Source: Nectonema munidae (Eukaryota; Nematomorpha; Nectonematoida; Nectonematidae). Taken from it: a DNA stretch of 64,000 bases. Positions 13,128 to 25,500 of the stretch are shown piece after piece (within the stretch, counting starts at the first letter, position 1; each line of letters starts with the position of its first letter). The stretch covers positions 744,001-808,000 of the forward strand of contig JAUIRK010000936.1 in the NCBI GenBank assembly GCA_030549495.1. The letters are read 5' to 3'. Under the pieces are notes generated by a model that saw only the letters and a program-made list of their open reading frames with translations, made no database searches and was not told where the DNA came from. Made by a program: the position numbers and the translations under genes.

Positions 13128-13215
13128 TGCAAAAAGATTTTTTGTCCCTTGAAATAGACATGAAGAGGTTGAAATTGAAAAGATTGGACTAATAATTAAA
13201 TTAAAAGAATAGAAT
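13128..13215. repeat. Repeat shared with 17086-17165
   Basis: TTTTTTGTCCCTTGAAATAG and GAAAAGATTGGA followed by TAATAATTA occur in the same order here and at 17086-17165. Both probably derive from the 5' part of the same LINE family as the 11.65-13.1 kb fragment, since this copy is continuous with it. Confidence 0.5.
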
Positions 13216-14212
13216 AATAATTAAAAAATATAGTCTTTATATGTTTAAAATAATCATATTATCATATATATATATACTGCCGCATAGTTTGCTATGGTGC
13301 ACTCTTAGTTTTGTTCAGAATAAAGAAAATTGTCGGTGTTAAGGGAGACACACCATGTACCTGTATTAATATTATACATGCATAGCATAAACTTAAGTTT
13401 ATATATGCATTAACATGAGAAAACATAGTCAGATAATAATCTATTAAGCTATGACACTTTGCAATTTCAACACTATGAATATTATGATCTAGTATGAAAT
13501 AAGGTGACTTTTTTATTAGTACTATATAGTCTGGTTCATTGTGAGGAAAGAAAAGTTACCAAAAAAACATTGGTTGTCTAGATCCACACAAAAATGAATT
13601 TTAAAAGATATATAGATTATATTTAATTAATTGAAATAACACTTAATTTTTTTATTGTCACCCTTTTTCTTTAAAATATTTATCAATCCAAAAATTTTTC
13701 TCACTTTAAAATATAATTTCCCCACATCATAATAACATTTTTTTTAATCAATATCAAATGTTATATCAGAAATTATCGAAAGTGTATGAAAGAAAACAAA
13801 ATGTAGTAATTTTTTTCAAATAATATTTGAAAACCAAATGTCTCTAATGAAGTCTATTTTCAAAATAATCATGTAAACAAAATAAAATTATGTAATCAAA
13901 GAATCGAAAAATATTCTTTAAATCTTTTTAACCGTCATCCGATCACTTGAACACAATCGTGTTTTTAAGGTGAGAAAAACTTATTAGATAAAAATTTTCA
14001 ATATATTTAAGTTTCCAACAATAAATAAAGCATAAAATCAATATTTTTATTATACTTTTAACGCCATCTACCGGTTTTAAAATAGATTTTTATCATTTTA
14101 TTAGAATATGTATTTTATTCCTAATATATAATAAATCAATAAAATAACGAAAATTTCACCCTGTTGGTATTTTAGTTTATATTTACGCATATTTTTAGTT
14201 TTGTATTATATA
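13216..14212. other. Intergenic AT-rich stretch
   Basis: No gene, RNA or transposon end recognised. A (TA)n run lies near 13265. Confidence 0.35.
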
Positions 14213-16587
14213 TAGTGGGCGTTTATCAAAAATCCGTAAAACTTGTCCTAAAAATCCGTGGATTCAAATATTTAATGAACGGCGGTTCTTCTATACTATT
14301 TTTAACTGAAAATAAAATTTATTTGAAAAAAACTATTTAAATAATAATCAACTTTTAAATATTTAATTGTGTGATGCTTTTGGAGTAACGGACGATGAAA
14401 TTTTAACAATTTCTGGCGGATCGTAGTTGTAACAAAGTACACCTGGGTCGTTAGTTTTGACGTGCAGAAGCCCTGATATTGTTGAAAGATCAAGCTGATT
14501 TCTTTTATTTGTTTTAATATTGTTGATCATGCTAAAGAAGAGTAAAAAATTATTTATTCAAAACCTATACCTGAAAAGACGCTCACACTCTTCATTTGAA
14601 TGAGGTAAAACTAACAATGCTATCATTAGTTCACAAAGTAATGAGAATCTTATTTTTCCTTCTACGGTTTCTAATTTGCAAAGTTTCCCCCAAAAAGCGT
14701 CAATCTCACAATTTTCCAAATCAGAGGGGATTTTCATAAATTGATAATCTAAAAACTCGTCTGTCAATTGATCCAATCTATCTAGAGGGCTATACTAAAG
14801 CATTAACTAAAAATATAAAGAAATAAAAACTTTGACAGTTATGCCCATTGAGGTGAAATAATTATAACAAATAAAAAATTGGACACTTTATTGTTGATTT
14901 TTGCTAATTAGTTTCGGAGTATAAACTTCTTTTTCAAATTTATATATTTGCTTTGAAAAAGAAGTTTATACTCCGAAACTAGTTAGCAAAAATCAACAAT
15001 AAAGTGTCCAATTTTTTATATTTGTTATAATAAAAATATAAATTTCATAATTTGATGTTAACTAAATGATGTTAAAAATGGCTCACAAGGCCGTAATTTT
15101 AGTTCTTTTATTTGGATCCAAAATACGAAGATGGCCTAAAATGGGATCTCCAAAGGGTAGCTTTGCTTTGAATCGATTAACAGCTCGGACATAATAATTT
15201 CTTATATTACTAGAAAATAATATTAATTTGAGAGCTTTTTCAAAGTTGTAAGAAAGAAATAAGACAAAATAACCTCATGTATTCTTTCAGTTCATATCTG
15301 TCAATCTCATCCTCATTATTTTTAAAAAAGCATGCTTTCGATAACCTATAAAAATAGCCTCATCAGGTAGCTGAAATTCCATATCAATACAAACGGTCGT
15401 TGGATCTTGCTTCGAAGAAATTTCCTCGGGTCTCACAAATCTGGCTAAAAACGACTTGAGTGTGATCTGCATTTCAGGCAATAGTGTAATTGCTGCATGC
15501 TTACGGTCTACTCTATCTGTACTCTCATCCATCATTAGACTATAATAATTGCTTTTCATGAAGTTTATGGTTTGATTTTTAAGGTAGGGAGCCATCGCAG
15601 ACTTAATAATACATGTTCCTTTAGTTCGTTTGCATTTAAATTTTTTTGCAATTTCCGAATCAGGGCACAATTTCGGTAAAGGTTCGGAAAAATGATCAGC
15701 TAGAAGAAAAGATAAGTTGTGCTCCACCATCCAATTGCAAAAAATAACATTCAATTTTTGACTGGATCTTGTCATTTTTCTTTAGTAAAAGACTTGAAAG
15801 CTTTTTTTTCTGTTTCCCTTACAGTTTTTTCGTTTTTAACGTGGATTGTAGTTTTAGCATGTTTTCGAGGTCTTTAATTCCACCCTTACCAACCAATAGC
15901 TATTTAGAGCATAATTTACAAAAGGCTGTACCTTCTGATCCACCACTTTTCAGCTAGTTTAACTTTTTCTCCCACTCACTTTTATAAGATTGCCCATATT
16001 TTTTTGTAGGCGTGATTTTTTCTTGGGGGAAGAGGTATCAAAAACAGAACTATCTGAATCTAACATCTTACAAAGTCAAATCACTAGATTTACTAAAATA
16101 ACACATATAAAAAAAGGTTTAGAATAAAATGTTAAATAAATAAAAAAATTTGACACACATGATTTAAATCCTGTTCGGATTAGAGAAAAACAAAGCCAAA
16201 CACTGTAGTGTATACGACTACCGTTTAAACAACGTTTATAATTTATTTTATTCCTAGAAAAATTTTCAAAGTAAATTAAAAAATATGCATAACAATGCTA
16301 GCAAAGAGAATTAAGCCATTTTTGATATTTTTACTTGAACAATAGTGACAGCTTACTGCCTGGCAACGAAAAGTCTAGAATTTTTAATAAAAAATGTATT
16401 ATTACTTATAAGCTCTCTTTTCGATAAAAGAAAAAAAAATTTCATAAATTTAGTGGCAAAAATCCGTAGAAAAAAAAACCGTAAAAAAATCCGAACGAGT
16501 CAAAAATCCGTCCGTAGAATATCAGTAGACAATTTTTGCCTCAAAAATCCGTAAAATACGGATAAATCCGTAGATCTGGCAACACTG
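14213..16587 (-). mobile_element. hAT DNA transposon relic with subterminal AATCCGT repeats
   Basis: The transposase reads on the minus strand. A degenerate BED-like finger lies around 15960-15890 (CKLCSK). The frame at 15775-15287 has CNWMVEHNLSFLLADHFS and SNYYSLMMDESTDRVDRKHA, which includes the hAT catalytic-Asp block MDESTD. The C-terminal hATC dimerisation part is at 14776-14558 (LLVLPHSNEECERLF). The high-coordinate end is a clear hAT terminus: read inward it is CAGTGTTGCCAGATCTACGG, ending at 16587. The low end near 14213 (AGTGGGCG) is degenerate. AATCCGT motifs crowd both subterminal regions. Several frame breaks make it inactive. The closest known type is the ZMYM6/KIAA1586-like hAT group, from memory. 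Confidence 0.8.
14862..15030. repeat. Near-perfect 77-bp-arm inverted repeat (foldback element) inside the hAT relic
   Basis: The left arm 14862-14938 and right arm 14952-15030 are almost perfect reverse complements (for example AAAATTGGACACTTTATTG against CAATAAAGTGTCCAATTTT) around a loop of about 13 bases. This is a small foldback MITE or hairpin. The near-identity of the arms against the decayed surroundings suggests it is younger than the hAT, or maintained by palindrome gene conversion. Confidence 0.85.
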
Positions 16588-16591
16588 TATA

Positions 16592-16735
16592 GGGGGCGTG
16601 AGTAAAGTTGGTTAGATAGTGGCTTTCGATAACTCAAAATCTTGGGTTCGATCCCGCATTAAGCCTATTTTCCTAATAGTACGATACCAATGTCCTTTTA
16701 AATAAAAACACCCCACGGTATCTTTACCTTTATAG
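16592..16735 (+). repeat. tRNA-headed SINE, family A, copy 1 (near full length)
   Basis: Begins GGGGGCGTGAGTAAAGTTGG and has the B box GGGTTCGATCCC. It continues AAGCCTATTTTCCTAATAGT and ends CACCCCACGGTATCTTTACC then TTTATA. It starts five bases after the hAT terminus at 16587. Confidence 0.85.
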
Positions 16736-17085
16736 TCTATATAAATACATGTATATATGACTGAATCTATGAAAAAAGTATTAAATTGATGACTGATGAA
16801 CTAAAACATAAAGCTTAGAAAAATTCTATCATAATAAAACAGACATGATAAACAAACTCAACATTAAATTATTATAAAAGAACAAATTTCATTCTAAATG
16901 TATGAAATCAATTTGAAAGGAAGTGCTTATATACATGTCGATTTAGCAAACGCTCATGTAACACATGTGTTCACTTGTCTTTATAATACTCATTCATTTT
17001 GTTTTTCACTTGTAAACATTTTATATTTTCTGAGTTGATATTCATGTCTTAATCATCAGATTTAGCATATACAAGTGAAGAATAT

Positions 17086-17165
17086 TTTTTGTCCCTTGAA
17101 ATAGAAACCTAATCTGAAAATGAAAAGATTGGAATAATAATTAGAAAGTCCAATAACACATATAT
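17086..17165. repeat. Second copy of the 13.1-kb LINE-associated repeat
   Basis: Shares TTTTTTGTCCCTTGAAATAG and GAAAAGATTGGA then ATAATAATTA with 13128-13215. The surrounding minus-strand frame (about 17062-17268) may be a remnant of a LINE endonuclease region, but has no diagnostic motif. Confidence 0.45.
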
Positions 17166-17242
17166 TTCTATATCTAACCTCTATCTCTGTCGAAATAATA
17201 TTAACTGGTCTCCTAATCGTTTTTTCATCAATTACTCTAAAG

Positions 17243-17706
17243 CAGGGAACACGCGTCCCGCAAGGCAAATTTCTGCGGCCCTCTAAGAAAATGAGATAAG
17301 GTTGATGTTAAATTATATAGATATTAGTTTATAAAAATTTCAACAAATTTGTTATAAAAACTTTAAGTTTCTATCAAAATATAGATAGGATTATGATTTT
17401 TAAAATATCATTGGAGCTTAAACATTTAAGCCTATTGACACATTAATCCCAATGTTTTCATTTGAAAAATTTGAATTATTTGTAAAAGTGAGAGACAGCT
17501 TTTATAAATAAAAATAACTCTTTCAATTAACTACTCATTTTATGTTTAATTTTCATAAAAATTGTGATAATCAGTAATCAGGATAAAAAAGTTTCTGATA
17601 AATATTTTATAAAAAAATTATTGTTATTTTTTTAAATAGGTGCGGCCCGACCGTGTCCAATAACTTTTCTAAATGGCCCGCTGCTTGTTTTAGTTGGACA
17701 TCCCTG
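17243..17706. mobile_element. hAT-type MITE with perfect 8-bp target-site duplication
   Basis: CTCTAAAG sits immediately on both sides (17235-17242 and 17707-17714), the 8-bp duplication expected of hAT insertion. The ends are inverted: CAGGGAACACG on the left, and CAGGGATGTCC read inward from the right. The 464-bp body holds GCGGCCC-type subterminal sequence on both sides and no coding frame, so it is non-autonomous. Confidence 0.9.
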
Positions 17707-17714
17707 CTCTAAAG

Positions 17715-18200
17715 AGATATAATCAATTTTGTTCCTGGTACTTCAATTTTTCTTGCTGCAGAATATGAAGCTTTTAATTCTTATTTTTCAGAAAATATAG
17801 TAAATGGTATTTTGTGGCACACAAATCAAAAATTAATAATGTAAATCAATTTTCAATTTCCGAGTTTCATGCTCGTTGCGCATTCATAATTAGAGCTGGT
17901 AGTGATAAGGCAAATTTGCGAGCGTTGAAAGTTTATACAAAACTTATGATTCTAAACCATTTACGGTTGTGCTGTGTCAAAAAATAGATTGAAAGAATTT
18001 CTAAGAATATTATCACTAGATGACAAATGTAAAAGTTTGATAAATTGCAATCTATAAAGAATGTATATGATCTGTTTGATTCAAATTTGACTAAATATTA
18101 TACACCAAGCCCAAACCTAACTATTGACGAACAATATTTTTCGATTCTTTGATTACATACTTTTATTTTGATTATTTAACAAATATAATATTTAAAATCG
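17715..18200 (+). pseudogene. piggyBac transposase fragment
   Basis: Plus-strand frames read ILWHTNQKL near 17810, then a block like the family's DDK region near 18020, then YTPSPNLTIDEQYFSI near 18105-18150. That last block matches the piggyBac core YTPGPNLTVDEQL with its conserved Asp-Glu. The reading is split over frames and stops, and nothing recognisable continues past 18200. The first 80 bases are less certain. It begins right after the MITE at 17243-17706. Confidence 0.65.
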
Positions 18201-18230
18201 TGCAAATTGTAAAAATATAGGTAATAACTT

Positions 18231-18410
18231 TTGTGACATCGTCTTCACCAATGAAGTATATCAAACCTTACATCTAGCAAAATATGAACAGAAAGTTGAA
18301 CCTTGTCCCTCCAATCATGTTTGTAACATCGTCTCTCCGAATGAGGTATATCAAATCTTACAACTAGCAAAATATGAACAGAAAGTTGAACATTGTCTCC
18401 CTAGTCATTT
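18231..18410. repeat. Two-copy tandem duplication, 90-bp period
   Basis: TTGTGACATCGTCTTCACCA at 18231 and TTGTAACATCGTCTCTCCGA at 18321 start two 90-bp units. Both continue through CTAGCAAAATATGAACAGAA and AGTTGAAC. The units differ at about one base in ten. Confidence 0.8.
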
Positions 18411-18924
18411 GTATATGGAATAGAAATGATCGTAGTATACAGGTTGGAGATGACAATCAAGTTGTCTACCTGCGTTCAAACGTACAGGTTATGAGATATA
18501 TATATATATTTTTGAATTTTGGTTTAATAAATTTCTTTTTAATTCTTTCTTTTACTCTCTTTTGACCACTGTTAATACCTATTAATATGTCTAATGGAGA
18601 AGCTTACTAAAATTGATCTTACGCAGTATGCTTAAGAGGGGTACGAAAAACGTACACCTGCGTACAGCGAGAAGGAAGGTTATGTGCTTTATGTATGGCC
18701 CAAGGTGAAAATTTGGTTTTAGTACTGCATCTTATGAAAGGTGTTTAAAACTAAAAAGAATTTTCAACAAACAAATAGTTATGATACTGTAAAAAAGAAG
18801 GAGAAATTTAATTGTTCAATTAAGTCTTTCCGAATCCACAAATACCATTTCTCCTAAAAAAAATTGCTTAAATCAAATTTTTGGCTACATTATTATATAT
18901 ATGTTGAGATATTGTGAAAAATTA

Positions 18925-19043
18925 ATTAAACGCATCTTCTTGGGTTCGATCCTCAATCAAGCCTACTTTCTTCATAGTTCGATACAAACGGCGCAATTGT
19001 GCCTTTTCGATTAAAACACCCCACGGTACCTTTACCTTTATAT
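18925..19043 (+). repeat. SINE family A, copy 2 (5' truncated)
   Basis: Starts at the B box (TTGGGTTCGATCCTC) and runs through CTTTCTTCATAGTTCGATAC, the GGCGCAATTGTGCC hairpin and CACCCCACGGTACCTTTACC to TTTATA. The A-box half is absent. Confidence 0.8.
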
Positions 19044-19045
19044 AC

Positions 19046-19152
19046 ATGGCTTCTATACCACAAGGTCTAGGGTTTGATCCAACATCAAGTCTTCTTTGCT
19101 CGTAGTTGGACACGCGCTTGGTTGATGAAAACACTCCCAAGTACCTCTTTAA
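19046..19152 (+). repeat. SINE family A, copy 3 (diverged, in tandem with copy 2)
   Basis: The B box GGGTTTGATCC is followed by ATCAAGTCTTC, CGTAGTTGGACAC and GATGAAAACACTCCCAAGTA, then CCTCTTTA. It has the same block order as copies 1 and 2 but is older. It lies three bases after copy 2 and downstream of the RPN2 stop. Confidence 0.65.
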
Positions 19153-19514
19153 ATTCAATAAATATATTAACGATAACCCAACTTTTTCAAATTTTATGAA
19201 AAATTTAACCTTGAAATGACCTGAAGTTTAAGAAAATCTACAAAATGACAAAAATATGTGAGTGAAACTAGAAATACCTTAAAAGTGGTATAGTGTAAAA
19301 ATGTAAAGTACAACAAACTTTATTTAAAAATCGAAAAAATATACATATTTACATTTTAATGTGAGGTTATCAAGTTAGTTAATCACATACAAAACATCAC
19401 ATTGTACTTTTATATAAAAAAAGTTTAGCAAAATTAATTGTGAGAGAGGTTTTTCAAATCTTAAACCTAAAAAATAAATCGATCATATATAAATTTACTG
19501 TAAAGGAATAGAAT

Positions 19515-22500
19515 TTACTTTTTATTAGCAAGATTTTTTAAGAGTCTGTGCCCAGACAAGAAAAGCAAAACGCCAAGAAGGCATAAGTATTTTAAGGCCT
19601 GAAAAATGTTTAGGTACAACCAGAAGACACCAAATAGAACAAAAATTCCTAAAATATAAAGACTATAATAGCATATCTCTAGACAAAATAACAAGTTTAC
19701 CTATTAAAATTGAATGAAAGAATATTGTATTAAGAGACAAGCTACAGTTTCGTATATTAACACCAATAATGGACCACTATTCGAAAAAGAACATTAATGC
19801 ATTATTCGAATTAAATAAAGAAAATTAAGATATACCATGCAAAAAAGTAAAAGGAAAGCAAATAATAGACAACCACAGAAGCCAAAAATAAATAAAGAAT
19901 GGTGGTGTTGTTCTGGTCGAAATGTATGCTAAAATATAAAAAAAATAGATTAGTAAAAATAATAATAAAATAATTGAGAAAAATGATCAAGATGAAAATA
20001 AAAAATAATTTACTTAAAATTATTTACTTTAAATTAATTTACTATAAATTGAAATTTTAAATTTAATTAGAAAGTTAAAAGTTAAAAACTAAATCAGAAG
20101 AATTATTATTTAAACATAATGAAGGGTAGATTAAATATCATATATCCAATAAATAATTCAATATTAGATCATTTTTAAATATGGGACAACCTGTATGCAT
20201 GTTTTTTACGTGGTCGAACCACAAATTGACAGATATCGGTTAAGAATGGTGACATGTAGATGAAATGATCTCTAGTAGAACTCCTTATTGAGTTTACTGT
20301 GCTAAGCAAGTCTTCCAAAATTATTGAACATGTAAAAAGCATAGGTTACTACTCTATTACTAATAGGATCTGCATTTTCCCCATCCTTGCTAGATAATTC
20401 GATTCAACGTAGCCTCAAAGCAAATTCGAGTCTAAAATTATATGTAGATATACTCTCTAGGTCTAGATGTAAGAATATCTTGTTAAAATAAAACGTTCTT
20501 CATATACATAGATTTTCAAAAAATATATGTACTGTGGTTTATGACCTTTTGCTATTGGGAGCGGAGGAGGAATAAAACTTTTTTGTTTTGAAACTTTATT
20601 TTTATTTCTTTCCAGATATATTTTGTTGACCAGCTTACCCTCATATCATTCAAAATTGGAGTAAGTGAAGATATTCGTGTTGTTGTCAGAATCACGATAA
20701 ATGCATACAGTGAGGCCATGAAAGTTGGAGCTGCCAAAGTGAATGTTGGCTCTCTCAAGAAAATTATTAAAAATTTAATTGCAACAAACCTTATAAAAAA
20801 ATACTTTTACACAAATCTCCCTATTTATTAATATCAAAATCAAAAAAGAGTAAATTTTTTTATAAAAAGTAAACAAAGTTGTCTCCTTTTTTATATATAT
20901 CAAATGATAAACAAAGAAAAAAAACAGCATAAATTGGGTTATAGTGACTAAGAATGATAGGTGGGTGGGTGAGTGGTTTATCTCACGTCTTCATACTTCT
21001 ATGGTTTTGGTAGATAGTGTCTAGATTCTAGAAATAATGAGGGGTTGTCGCCCATTTCGAACCTCTTGGCGTTTTAGATCTATATAATATTTATTTATAT
21101 GCAGTTTCGAGTGATTCAACTCTGATTCCAATATAATTTTTCTTACTTTTGATCTATATTAATCCAATAAAAGTTGAACAGTTTCTTATTATAAATAGCT
21201 TAGCCATTTAAATAAATTTTTTTCTATAGAATTGTAGTTATATGGTTTATCATTCATTTACAAAGTTTTATATATGAAAAGACTTATTAGGGAGGCGTGA
21301 GTAAGGTAGGTTAAATACTGGGTTTCGATAACTCAAGGTCTTGGATTCGATCCCGCCTCAAGCCTACTTTTCTCATATTTCGACACAAGCGGATCAATTA
21401 TGCCTTCTTAATTAAAACACCCCACGGTACCTTTATCTTTATATATAGCCTTATGTGGCACTATGTATAAATCTAAGGAGTTAACTCTAAGCTAGGAATA
21501 AGCATTAACAAAACTTCCACAAATAAATGTGTTAATTCTCAAGCTGAAAAAAATTCATTTTCAGCAAATTATAGTTAAATCTCTCTAAGAGTAGATTGAA
21601 ATGATAAACTTAATCTTATTTCAGTCATATTTACGCATAAAGTCTGCCTGGAGAACAGAAGGGCATTATAAAAGTTCTTTACTGTGAATGACCAAATGTT
21701 TTTGTCTATAAAAAAAATTTTTTTTAAATTTAATTCGATGGGTGTAAAAAAGTGAGCAACATTTAAAGAATTAATTAAATACAAAGCAAAACTTAATTTT
21801 TTTTATAAAAAAAGCGATGATACTGATTACTTTCTAACTAGATAAGATTGGGGGGCCACAAGAAATTTTAAGGGGGCCACAGAAAAAATATGATTTCCAT
21901 ACAATACATCAAGTCGTAGAGAAGTAACAAAACAAGTTATAAGTTCGTAGTGATATAGATGGATGTTTAAAACTAAAAAGGTAAGCTGACGAAAAGACTC
22001 ATTTTTATTTATAAAAATGCCCCAAAGCTGTCGATTTTTCTATATTATATACATTACATAACAAAAACTATTTTAAGAACTATATCTTGAAACTTTATAT
22101 AAAAATTCTATTTTGATAAACTTTTTTATAGTTTTGTTTCCACATCTACTAGGTTTAGATTAGACTGTTAATATTAAGTAAAAAAGACTCAATTGGAAAG
22201 CAACTCTAATTCTAAACTATTATGAAAAAAAGTTATGATTTAGAAGCACTATAATTTTTGAAGGAATTTTACAGTTTTTTTGCTTTAATGTTATGTTGTT
22301 TGAATGAATAACTTCATGAAAAAATTACGAATTTTCGTTTTGGTCCTCTAAAATATAGAAAAATATATAAAAAACTTTATGGGACCATACAATAATATTT
22401 AGGCAAAAAGGGGGCCATGGTAGAAAGAAGGTTGAGAATCCTTGCTCTAAACCAGTGTTTCTCAACGTAGTCCATGTGGACCCCCAAGGGATTAATAATA

Positions 22501-25500
22501 TTTTTAGAGTAGTCGATTGTTAAAAATATTTCATATTGAGGGTCAACCTAATTTAGTAAAGGGTCCAATTATCAAGTTTAGGTTCAAAGCATCAAGTTTA
22601 AGACTCACACTAAACAACATATATTTCTAATCAATATGATTTGATTAACTAATTTTTAATTGATAAGCATACTATAAAATTGATCGAGTAAACAAATAAA
22701 AAATAGTTATTAAGAACGCCTTACTTATATATATATTTTTGATTAAAAGCACTTTTGGTAACAGTAAAAGATAAGGGGTCTACAAAAAAATATGCCAGAA
22801 AAATAGTTGAGAAAGACTGCAGTCTAAACTAACCAAATGGAAAGGAAAAGGTAGTCTTATAATAGTTTAGTTATTTTAACGCATAACATTCGTGTTTTAA
22901 ATTAAATGGAGTAGCTTGTGATCGCAGATATCTCTGATACAAGTAATAAAGAAAATCTAAAGAATTGAGTTAAAAATACCGATTTGAATATTATTTTAAT
23001 CCTTTAAGGATCCGAATTTAAAAGACTAATTGTCTGCTTTTTTTCTAATGGAATTTTATATAGACGATTCTCATTTCATGGTACACGGGTGTCACATAGG
23101 TAGAGTAATACAAGAAATAATACTTGTATTTCAGGTTTTATCCATGTGTCTTCATTCAAATGATCCATTAAATAACTTTCTTTAACGAAATTGAAGCGTA
23201 TGATCCCCAGCTCTTGTTTCAAAAAGTTAGACGAAAATTGACTTCCTGCATACAAGAAAACCTTGTATTTGCCTGAAATTCCGTGCAAAAGTTTGATTTT
23301 TTCTTTTGTTAAATTCTAAACAAAACTTTCATACAAATGAAATAAAAAATGACAGATTAGCTTTACAATAGAAAATAATTTTTTTTCAGATTCAGAAGAG
23401 TCAAAAGAAGCGAAAAATGAAGCCTGATTTCTGCCTACCAGTTCTGCAAACTGAATGAAAACGTGTTCTATGATTTTGGTGTTGGGCATACTCAAGGAAA
23501 ATTGTATCTTCACATGTTGATTTGTTTCAACATTTATATTAGAAGGAAGCAAAAACTTAGAATCAACTCTTAATTGTAAATAAAGCATGAAAAAGTTCCA
23601 AGCATATGCATAATAATAATAAGAAATACTTCACAGATTTAACAACGTTGCCCATTTCTACATCAATAATTTTGAGAGAGAAATCGTGCAAAGCAAGGAA
23701 TGAAACAGCTTTCACATCAAAATTTTTATTTATAAGTAGTAAATTCGTTTTATTCTCTGTAATATCCATTGCAAAGCGATAAATGCCCGTATCCAGAGCT
23801 TTTAGCGTAATTGCATTTTTTCTAAAAATTGAAAACAACAAATCATACTTTACTAAAAAAGAAGGATTTCATTACGATTTTGTGTTGAATTTGAGTTGTT
23901 TACTTTGCAGAGCCACTCCTTCTTTGTTGAATAAGGTATACTTAGCATCAACTTCTTTTATACCTAAAGATTCACAAAATAGTGATTGGCTTTCAAGATT
24001 CACAACAGGACTTTGCATGTTTAGGTAAGGTGATGACAACACAAGACTTCCAAAGATAAAATGCTAAAATATATAAGATAATAATTTTTATAAAGCTATT
24101 TTTCATAAAAGAGATTTCATACTTCTTGAATTAAACATATTTATCATACATAGACATATTTATCATTACTGGGTTTTGATAACTCAAGGTCTTGGGTTCA
24201 ATCCACCATCAAGCCTCCTTTCTTCATAGTTCGATACAAGCGGCGCAACTGCGCCTTCTCGATGAAAACACCCCGCGGTGCATTTACATTTATCCCATTA
24301 CATAGCTAAAGTTATTTTTATAAATTATCTGTATATAAAATGTACCATAAAGTTATATCAACTGAGAATTTTTTGAAATATTTGATAATGAGAACTTTCG
24401 TTATGAATACCACTAGTACTTTTTACACACAAAAAAGTTTAAAGGTGAAGCATTTAAGGGAAAAATAAGTTTTAAATTAAATTCTTACTTTATATGGTTA
24501 AAATTATTATAAAATATCTCAAATTTTTATTTGAAAATTTTCTAATTTATACTCAAGACAAATTTTTATAATAATAATTGGAAAAGTGAACTGTTAAAAA
24601 TAAAATGAAATCAAAAAGGTAAAAAAATATACTGCATTCATAAAATAATAATACAACAATAATATAAATAATACATAAATTAATGGTTGCCATTAGAATG
24701 AAAGCATGCACAATATGAAAAACCTGAGCAAAAAAAAAAAAATACTTTATTTTGACTAAGAGTGACAAACGTGGAGAGAATCTTATGAGAAGTTTCCAAT
24801 TCAGAGACAAATCTGTTATTTATTAGAAAGTTAATTACTTTAACAAGTGATTTCTAAGGTGAACAAAACGTACGTATAAAAGAAAAAATATAGGAAAATA
24901 AAAATATACATACTTGAACATTTGGTATTTGAGAAGACGGTAATGTGTTAAATAGCGAAATAAAAGCATGAATAGCAAAGGCAGTTTCACCAATATCCTC
25001 AGATAACTAAAACAGAAAGTAAAAAGTGAGCAAGTGAGTAAAAAGGGGGTGACAAATGTATTACATAAAGTTGATCACTGTTAACTTTAAAAGCATTTTC
25101 AAAAATATTTTCAATTTTAGTTAGAACAATGGGTTCGGAGATCTCTAGATCAGAGAGCATTAGAGAAGCAAAGGACAAACTAAATTATAAATGAATAAAT
25201 TTATAATAAAACAAACAAGAAGGAAAAATATTACTCCGTTAATGTTTTTATTTTGGCAAATTTGACATTCTTTAAGATACTTTTATCATCTATTAAAAAA
25301 AATTATGAAGTGTTTGTGAAAAAAAATTTGTTTACTTAGAGCGTTCAATGTTTTCAATGAGTTCACAATTTGATACATCTGCTTGAATTTAATATTATTC
25401 GATGTCAAGTTATCTTTAAGTGTTTTAATAAAGCTCTCTTTTGATGCTACCTAAGAAATAGAAAGAGAAAAATATAGGAACCTCTAGATTATAAAAGTAT

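Noticed and set aside
20552-20758. Minus-strand hydrophobic frame as an RPN2 membrane exon
   Set aside because: It looked like the REP-plus-helix segment. The exon at 19928-19836 matches RPN2 far better and fits the phase of both neighbours.
24725-24746. A 22-base intron in RPN2 (GTA, T run, GCTCAG)
   Set aside because: Too short for normal splicing, and the frame beyond it does not match RPN2. Exon 7 instead joins the exon at 24063.
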